Source: Oceanicoccus sp. KOV_DT_Chl
Lineage (GTDB): Bacteria > Pseudomonadota > Gammaproteobacteria > Pseudomonadales > Dasaniaceae
Direction: 5' to 3'
DNA: 64,000 nt
NCBI RefSeq assembly: GCF_900120175.1
Contig: NZ_FQLF01000005.1
Coordinates: 684,501-748,500, forward strand
Part shown: positions 58,952 through 64,000 of the stretch, one piece after another
Numbering within the stretch: the stretch's first letter is position 1
Layout of the letters: each line of letters starts with the position of its first letter
The notes under the pieces: generated by a model
What the model was told of the DNA's origin: nothing
What the model saw: only the letters and a program-made list of their open reading frames with translations
Database searches by the model: none
Program-made: the position numbers and the translations under genes

Positions 58952-60069
58952 TACACGGGGATCTCCCTCCTGTAGGGGAAGCTATTCTTATACCCAAGCT
59001 TGTGGAACCTGCGCCTGAATTTGACGGCTTCAATGCGCACTATGTAGACTCCGGCACCTCCGCACTGGCCTTAGCCTTACTCGCTGCGAAACAGCTACAT
59101 CCCGACGTCAAACACCCTGAAGTCATTATCCCAGCCTACTGCTGCCCCGATTTAGTCAGTGCAGCTGTATTTGCAAAAATAAAGCCTGTGGTTGTCGATA
59201 TTACGCCCAATCAACCTACCTTATGTTTATCTGAACTTAAGCAGAACCTCTCGGGCAATACGATTGCAGTGATCGCGGTAAACTTTCTAGGCATACCTGA
59301 ACGACTAAAGGAGATAAAAAACCTACTCCCCGCACACTGCCACCTAATTGAAGACAATGCACAATCCTATACCCCATTAACCCGCCCTACTGAATTGCAA
59401 GGCGACTTTATTATTACCTCATTTGGGCGAGGTAAACCGGTCAGCTTGCTGGGAGGCGGACTCTGCCTTATTAATTCCACGTTTACTAATCGACTCCAGC
59501 TAAGCCCCTATATTCATGCCTCAAGCGATGATCGCCTGTTAACATTAAAAATAAGAGCTTATAATTTACTCATCCACCCCAAATTTTATTGGCTAGCCAA
59601 TAGAAATCCATTGCTCAACATTGGCCAAACTATTTATAAGCCCTTAAAACAAATAACGGCTATCGATTCTGTCAGAAAGCACTGGCTACAAGCCAACATT
59701 CATTGCTACCTGCGAAGAGCGCGCACCATTGAAAAAAATTTAGACGAAACACTAGCAATGCAATGCTTAATACACCCCATCGCTCAGCAAAATCGAGACC
59801 CATTACTGCGCTACCCCGTTCTATGTGAACAGCGACAGAACAAAGACCAACTCTACAAAATATTAAATACGAAAGGGCTTGGCGCCAGTACTATGTACGG
59901 CTCTAGTATTGATCGAATCCCAGGGATAAACTCTTTGGTGACGCTAACCTCTGATAATCGCCACGCTGCCAGGTTTGCGGAGGCTCTACTCACTTTACCC
60001 TGCCATAGCAGGTCCAACCGTTTAATAAAAGACATCTCTCAGGCTTTAAAGCTACTAACCTCCCGTTAA
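58930..60069 (+). CDS. DegT/DnrJ/EryC1-like aminotransferase
   Basis: 379 residues, fold type I PLP enzyme. VDSGTSALALAL (39-50) is the phosphate-binding turn, IEDNAQ has D142, and TSFGRGKPVSLLGGG carries the candidate Schiff-base K169 in the same place as in DegT enzymes. The early segment VIIPAYCCPDLVSAAVFA matches the family. DegT enzymes usually make aminosugars, so it probably supplies or modifies a sugar of the glycan. The last part is divergent from typical sugar aminotransferases. It starts inside the GT2 3' end, indicating one operon. Confidence 0.82.
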   Translation: MATLDPIIHGDLPPVGEAILIPKLVEPAPEFDGFNAHYVDSGTSALALALLAAKQLHPDVKHPEVIIPAYCCPDLVSAAVFAKIKPVVVDITPNQPTLCLSELKQNLSGNTIAVIAVNFLGIPERLKEIKNLLPAHCHLIEDNAQSYTPLTRPTELQGDFIITSFGRGKPVSLLGGGLCLINSTFTNRLQLSPYIHASSDDRLLTLKIRAYNLLIHPKFYWLANRNPLLNIGQTIYKPLKQITAIDSVRKHWLQANIHCYLRRARTIEKNLDETLAMQCLIHPIAQQNRDPLLRYPVLCEQRQNKDQLYKILNTKGLGASTMYGSSIDRIPGINSLVTLTSDNRHAARFAEALLTLPCHSRSNRLIKDISQALKLLTSR

Positions 60070-60094
60070 AAACCTGAATCTATTTATTTATACT

Positions 60095-60113
60095 CAGCCT
60101 GCTAACCAGGCTG
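60095..60113. terminator. Inverted repeat between convergent genes, terminator-like
   Basis: CAGCCTG-CTAAC-CAGGCTG, a perfect seven-pair stem in the short gap between two convergent stops. No T-tract on either side, so termination is only suggested. Confidence 0.4.
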
Positions 60114-60148
60114 CACTCACGGCTTAGCTACACTATCTATGCTGATTT

Positions 60149-61351
60149 TTAGGCTACTGTTCCAACCAGTTTCTGATTAAAATCACGCCCTACTTTATCC
60201 CAGCAATAACGCTGATTAACAAAATCAGCACCACCATCCGCAATCTTTTTCATCTGTTGCAAATCGCCGAACATGTCAACTATTTGCTCTACGCAACTTT
60301 TTTCATCGTCAGCAATCAATATTGATTCACCATGAATTGCGCATACACCGCCATTAGAAACGGACGAAGATATAATAGGCTTTTTAGCATACATAACTTC
60401 CAACATTTTGTTCTGCTGCCCAGCGCCCATTGCCATTGGCAATACAAACAAATCCACCCCATTAACATGTGGCCATATATTATCCAAGGTGCCAGTAACC
60501 GAGATGTCATCAGCTTCATAAGCTTTTATTTCCGGCAAGGGGTCCCGGCCAATAATATATAAATGCAAGCCTGGCACACGCAACTTTGCCTGGGCATGGA
60601 CACGACACAACGTATGCACAGCCTCTACATTTGGTAGGTAAGACATATTTCCAAGAAAACCAATGCTAGGGGTCCGCAATGTCAACGCTTCCGAAGAATA
60701 GTTATCAATAAATATCCCATTAGGTATCACCGCTAATTTTCTATCGGCATCAACAACGTAGCCTTCTATTTCCTGCCTATCTCTTGGGGATATATACACC
60801 ACCAAATCACATACAGAAATAATATCCAATTCCCAGCGACGCATTTTTGCCAGCTTAAGCCTACCCTTGATAGTTTTAGCGCCACTGGTACGTGACTCAG
60901 TCAAAGTTGGCGAGTCAATCATATCCATCACCCAGCGATCAGCAGTGATAGATCGGCGACATATTTTTAACGCCTCAGTCAAACCCGGAGCAACCCACAA
61001 AACGGCATTATAATGGCTTTCACAAACATCAATAATTTGAGCTGCAAGCTTCACAGCGCCATGACGATAACATCGATAAGGAATACCCCAAGGAGAGAAC
61101 ATGCAAGATAAGCTTTTAATTTTATCCAGAAAGGAATCAGCAGCCCTACTGGTACGTAAAATAGTTATACTGTTGGTGTAATCCGTGAGATCTCCATGCT
61201 CAACTTCACCACTGCCATCAGCCAAACAGATCAAATCCACATCGATATATTGTGCCAATTCTTTAATCAATGGGTAATATCGAAGCGTATAGCCATTCCT
61301 TGTCGCTGGGTAAGGAATCTCGGCAAGCACTAGTAATACTTTTTCTTTCAT
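60149..61351 (-). CDS. Family 4 glycosyltransferase, possibly exosortase/EPS-system associated
   Basis: 400 residues from ATG 61351 (MKEKVLLVLAEIPYP), chosen because AGAGG lies four bases upstream; an in-frame ATG at 61372 is less likely. GT-B fold: N-terminal donor-facing LAEIPYPATRNGYTLRYYPL, central IPNGIFIDNYS, then IGFLGNMSYLPNVEAV and LHLYIIGRDP, and the C-terminal acidic region MAMGAGQQNKMLEVMYAKKP. The style resembles the sugar transferases described next to PEP-CTERM/EpsH loci (TIGR03087-like), but I cannot confirm it. It is on the opposite strand to its neighbours. Confidence 0.8.
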   Translation of the reverse strand: MKEKVLLVLAEIPYPATRNGYTLRYYPLIKELAQYIDVDLICLADGSGEVEHGDLTDYTNSITILRTSRAADSFLDKIKSLSCMFSPWGIPYRCYRHGAVKLAAQIIDVCESHYNAVLWVAPGLTEALKICRRSITADRWVMDMIDSPTLTESRTSGAKTIKGRLKLAKMRRWELDIISVCDLVVYISPRDRQEIEGYVVDADRKLAVIPNGIFIDNYSSEALTLRTPSIGFLGNMSYLPNVEAVHTLCRVHAQAKLRVPGLHLYIIGRDPLPEIKAYEADDISVTGTLDNIWPHVNGVDLFVLPMAMGAGQQNKMLEVMYAKKPIISSSVSNGGVCAIHGESILIADDEKSCVEQIVDMFGDLQQMKKIADGGADFVNQRYCWDKVGRDFNQKLVGTVA

Positions 61352-61687
61352 ACAGCCTCTATTTTTTAACACTGTGAACTGATATTAGTTGAAATACTCA
61401 GTTAATATACTTCTATTATATAGGCATTTTACACTGCACCAAGCACAAATCCCGACACACAAACTAAATAGCATAATTTTTCAAAATAAACCACATTGAA
61501 ACAACGAGATATCATACCGAAAGTTGATATTGAAGCCCCGAAATAAATACAGCATACTTCCAATCAAAGCATAATCATTACTGGTCGATTGTTATGGTAT
61601 AGAAGTAAACATTCACCAGTAAAAAAACATGCCATAGATATTACGACTAACAGCGCCTCAGAAATCCGACAAAGGTATAAAACAGCA
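61352..61687. other. Divergent intergenic region between GT4 and wecB
   Basis: 336 AT-rich bases; no gene or hairpin that I can support. It should carry promoters for both genes. Confidence 0.45.
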
Positions 61688-62830
61688 ATGACTATAAAGG
61701 TACTTAACGTTTTCGGCACAAGGCCGGAAGCGATTAAAATGGCTCCCGTTGTGCTCGGATTGCAAAATGATCCAAACTTTTTTCCTTTAGTCTGTGTTAC
61801 CGCGCAGCACAGAGAGATGCTGGACCAAGTCCTTTCGATATTTGATATCAAACCAGATTTTGATCTTAACTTAATGAAACCAGGTCAATCCCTCGCAGAG
61901 ATTACCTCAAGGGTTCTGCATGGCGTTTCAGATGTTATTAAAGAGACAAAACCCGATATCGTCCTGGTACATGGTGATACCACTACATGCTTTGCAGCAA
62001 GCTTAGCCGCCTTTTACGAAGGGGTAAAAATAGGCCACGTAGAAGCCGGGTTAAGAACAGGAAACATGCAGGCGCCGTTCCCCGAAGAGGCCAACCGCTC
62101 ACTAGTCGGGCGGCTAAGTAATTTTAATTTTGCGCCGACACCCGCAGCAGTCAACAATTTATTAGCAGAAAATATATCAGAATCAACCATCACGAAAACG
62201 GGAAACACCGTTATTGATGCATTAAAAATTGCCACCGACAAAGTAAAACACCTCGACGAAGACTTACTAGAACACCAATTCGGGACAGATATCATCAATA
62301 AAGTATCCGATAAATCCAGAAAATTGATCTTGATAACCGGGCACCGTAGAGAAAACTTTGGCCAAGGATTTATAGATCTGTGTAACGCCATCAAAGAACT
62401 CGCCAATAACCATCCCGACTGGGATTTTATTTATCCCGTGCATTTAAACCCAAACGTACAGACCCCAGTCAACAAAATATTAAACGGGCTAGATAATGTA
62501 ATACTAATCAAACCTTTAGAATACTTACCATTTGTCTGGATTATGTCCAACGCTGACTTAATCTTAACCGACTCTGGTGGGGTCCAGGAGGAGGGGCCAT
62601 CACTGGGCAAGCCCGTTCTGGTGATGCGTGATGTCACAGAGCGCCCAGAGGCTGTAGAAGCAGGAACCGTCCTTTTAGTCGGCACCAATACAAAATCCAT
62701 AACCAACGGTATAGAAAACGTACTCAATGATGATACTCTCTACAACAAAATGGCAACTGCAATTAACCCATATGGTGATGGCAAAGCCACACCAAGAATT
62801 ATACAAACACTAACTGATAATTTTAGCTGA
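61688..62830 (+). CDS. wecB: UDP-N-acetylglucosamine 2-epimerase (non-hydrolysing)
   Basis: 380 residues from ATG 61688 (MTIKVLNVFGTRPEAIKMAP), preferred over an upstream ATG at 61589 because it gives the normal WecB length. It interconverts UDP-GlcNAc and UDP-ManNAc, a precursor for surface glycans. Motifs: FGTRPEAIKMAPVV, HGDTTTCFAASLAAF, GHVEAGLRTG, PEEANR, LITGHRRENFG and TDSGGVQEEGP. It is followed by an acyltransferase after 111 bases. A ManNAc-containing exopolysaccharide is likely (inference). Confidence 0.95.
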   Translation: MTIKVLNVFGTRPEAIKMAPVVLGLQNDPNFFPLVCVTAQHREMLDQVLSIFDIKPDFDLNLMKPGQSLAEITSRVLHGVSDVIKETKPDIVLVHGDTTTCFAASLAAFYEGVKIGHVEAGLRTGNMQAPFPEEANRSLVGRLSNFNFAPTPAAVNNLLAENISESTITKTGNTVIDALKIATDKVKHLDEDLLEHQFGTDIINKVSDKSRKLILITGHRRENFGQGFIDLCNAIKELANNHPDWDFIYPVHLNPNVQTPVNKILNGLDNVILIKPLEYLPFVWIMSNADLILTDSGGVQEEGPSLGKPVLVMRDVTERPEAVEAGTVLLVGTNTKSITNGIENVLNDDTLYNKMATAINPYGDGKATPRIIQTLTDNFS

Positions 62831-62941
62831 GCAAAACGGCAACTGGGCCACGGTGGTTTGATTTAGGTAAGCCAAAATTTACATCAACAACCAAGCATTT
62901 TATTAACCGTAGAAAACCATGCCAGCCATCAAGGAAAGAAG

Positions 62942-63943
62942 ATGAGAATTGCCGCATTAGACTTGATAAGATTTTTTGCCGCTTTAGCTGTAGTACTTTA
63001 CCACTATATTTCACGACCAGAATCTACCGCGTTCCCAACACTGGCTACAATCACCCAATTTGGATATCTCGGGGTACCGCTATTCTTCATTATTAGCGGC
63101 TATGTTATTGCTCTATCTGCTGAAAATAGAACGCCAATCCAATTTGGAATCTCCAGGTTTGTACGATTATACCCAGCTCTATGGGCCGGTGTTATATTTA
63201 CCGTGCTAACACTTACCATACTCACAAAAGACAATTTCAGCATTGCCCAAATATTAGCCAATTTTACACTTTTGAATGAATATATGGGATTTGAAGATAT
63301 AGACGGCGTCTATTGGACACTCAAGAAAGAACTCAAGTTTTACCTATGCATTTTTTTATTATTACTTTTTGGTGTTTTTCACCAGTATAAAATATGGCTG
63401 AGTTTATGGCTTGGAATAACAGTTCTCCACAGCTTGACGGGGCAGCCTTTTTTTATGGGGTGGTTTATTTCACCTGGCTACTCCTCATTTTTTATTGCCG
63501 GCATAGCTTGCTTTTTAATACAAAAAGAAGGCAACACTCCTTTCAACTTGATCGTCCTGCTATCTTCATTAGTAATCTCAAGCTTTAAAGCATTCGACCA
63601 GGCCGATGGCTTTCTATTAGTCGCCAACGCCACCACAAAATCAATTGCAGTAATAATAATTTGGCTTTCTTATGCATTGATATATGCAATGGCCACCGAC
63701 AGAATAAAGATAAAGCAACGCAAAATAATTCTGACTCTTGGCGCTCTCACATACCCGCTATACTTAATACACAACCTCGCCGGCAAAGCAATAATTGACC
63801 AATATTCAAGCTTCATCGCTGAAGAAATATTGATCTTCACCACAATCGTCATTATGTTATTTATTTCATGGGTCATTAACATAACGATTGAAAAGCCATT
63901 AGCGACACCACTCAAAAACCTACTACTTTCAAAATTCAAATAG
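62942..63943 (+). CDS. Acyltransferase 3 family membrane protein (OafA/YrhL type)
   Basis: 333 residues with about ten membrane helices. MRIAALDLIRFFAALAVVLYHYISR contains the R/H signature; FFIISGYVIALSAENR, WTLKKELKFYLCIFLL and the C-terminal TYPLYLIHNLAGKAII are family features. AAGGAAAG is a good ribosome binding site. It probably O-acetylates or otherwise acylates the glycan made by the neighbouring genes. It is distinct from the second family member at 41847-42977. Confidence 0.88.
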   Translation: MRIAALDLIRFFAALAVVLYHYISRPESTAFPTLATITQFGYLGVPLFFIISGYVIALSAENRTPIQFGISRFVRLYPALWAGVIFTVLTLTILTKDNFSIAQILANFTLLNEYMGFEDIDGVYWTLKKELKFYLCIFLLLLFGVFHQYKIWLSLWLGITVLHSLTGQPFFMGWFISPGYSSFFIAGIACFLIQKEGNTPFNLIVLLSSLVISSFKAFDQADGFLLVANATTKSIAVIIIWLSYALIYAMATDRIKIKQRKIILTLGALTYPLYLIHNLAGKAIIDQYSSFIAEEILIFTTIVIMLFISWVINITIEKPLATPLKNLLLSKFK

Positions 63944-64000
63944 TCACTATTAAAAAGAGTAACCCGATCAAGAAAGCCCCATATTCAAAACAAAGAAATA

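Overview
The window looks like a chromosomal stretch of a gammaproteobacterium. The housekeeping genes (YqcC, DinG, ProB, Obg, L27, L21, IspB, S20, DgkA) are of gammaproteobacterial type. The order rplU-rpmA-obg-proB, with ispB divergent, is the one I know from Pseudomonas and its relatives. The prs genes and the exopolysaccharide-type genes would fit a marine or environmental genus; I cannot name it.

Layout. 1-2.9 kb: a hybrid PAS histidine kinase (cut by the window edge) divergent from a FixJ-type regulator, then CPXCG and YqcC small proteins. 2.9-7.2 kb: DinG, a glycerolipid acyltransferase and an unknown anchored protein. 7.3-12.2 kb: initiator tRNA with a clear promoter and terminator, small exported or membrane proteins, a tyrosine phosphatase/TetR pair, and two carboxymuconolactone-decarboxylase-like paralogues. 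12.2-17.7 kb: dgkA, rpsT, proB, obg, rpmA, rplU, ispB. 17.8-20.8 kb: a poly-glycine lipoprotein and a DUF1631 protein. 21-27 kb: prsK-prsR-prsT, the two-component system and TPR lipoprotein normally found with exosortase (XrtA/PEP-CTERM) loci. 27.2-57.2 kb: a large minus-strand hybrid NRPS/PKS locus. 57.8-64 kb: surface-glycan genes (GT2 and GT4 glycosyltransferases, DegT-like aminotransferase, WecB, acyltransferase).

The NRPS/PKS locus is the most interesting part. In transcription order it reads: (a) formyltransferase, half condensation domain, adenylation domain interrupted by a luciferase-like monooxygenase, carrier; (b) KS-AT-KR-DH, orphan adenylation C-subdomain, carrier; (c) four alpha/beta hydrolases forming two pairs that resemble exosortase-system hydrolases 2 and 1, all lacking a GxSxG serine; (d) a membrane acyltransferase; (e) A(Val-like)-T-KS-AT-ACP-aminotransferase; (f) C-A(Gly-like)-T-C-A(Gly-like)-T; (g) a JmjC/cupin oxygenase. 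No thioesterase, reductase domain, phosphopantetheinyl transferase or exporter is visible. My inference is that the exosortase-type accessory cassette has been combined with a modular peptide/polyketide assembly line, possibly acylating or decorating a surface polymer and possibly controlled by PrsK/PrsR.

A technical warning: six genes are each broken by what looks like one missing base (histidine kinase near 52-55, obg near 15160, prsR near 23328, AT domains near 37525 and 50769, GT2 near 58581). The five that lie wholly in the window become an exact multiple of three when one base is restored. One is the normally essential obg. Sequencing or assembly indels are the simplest explanation, so I annotate these as single genes with frameshifts.
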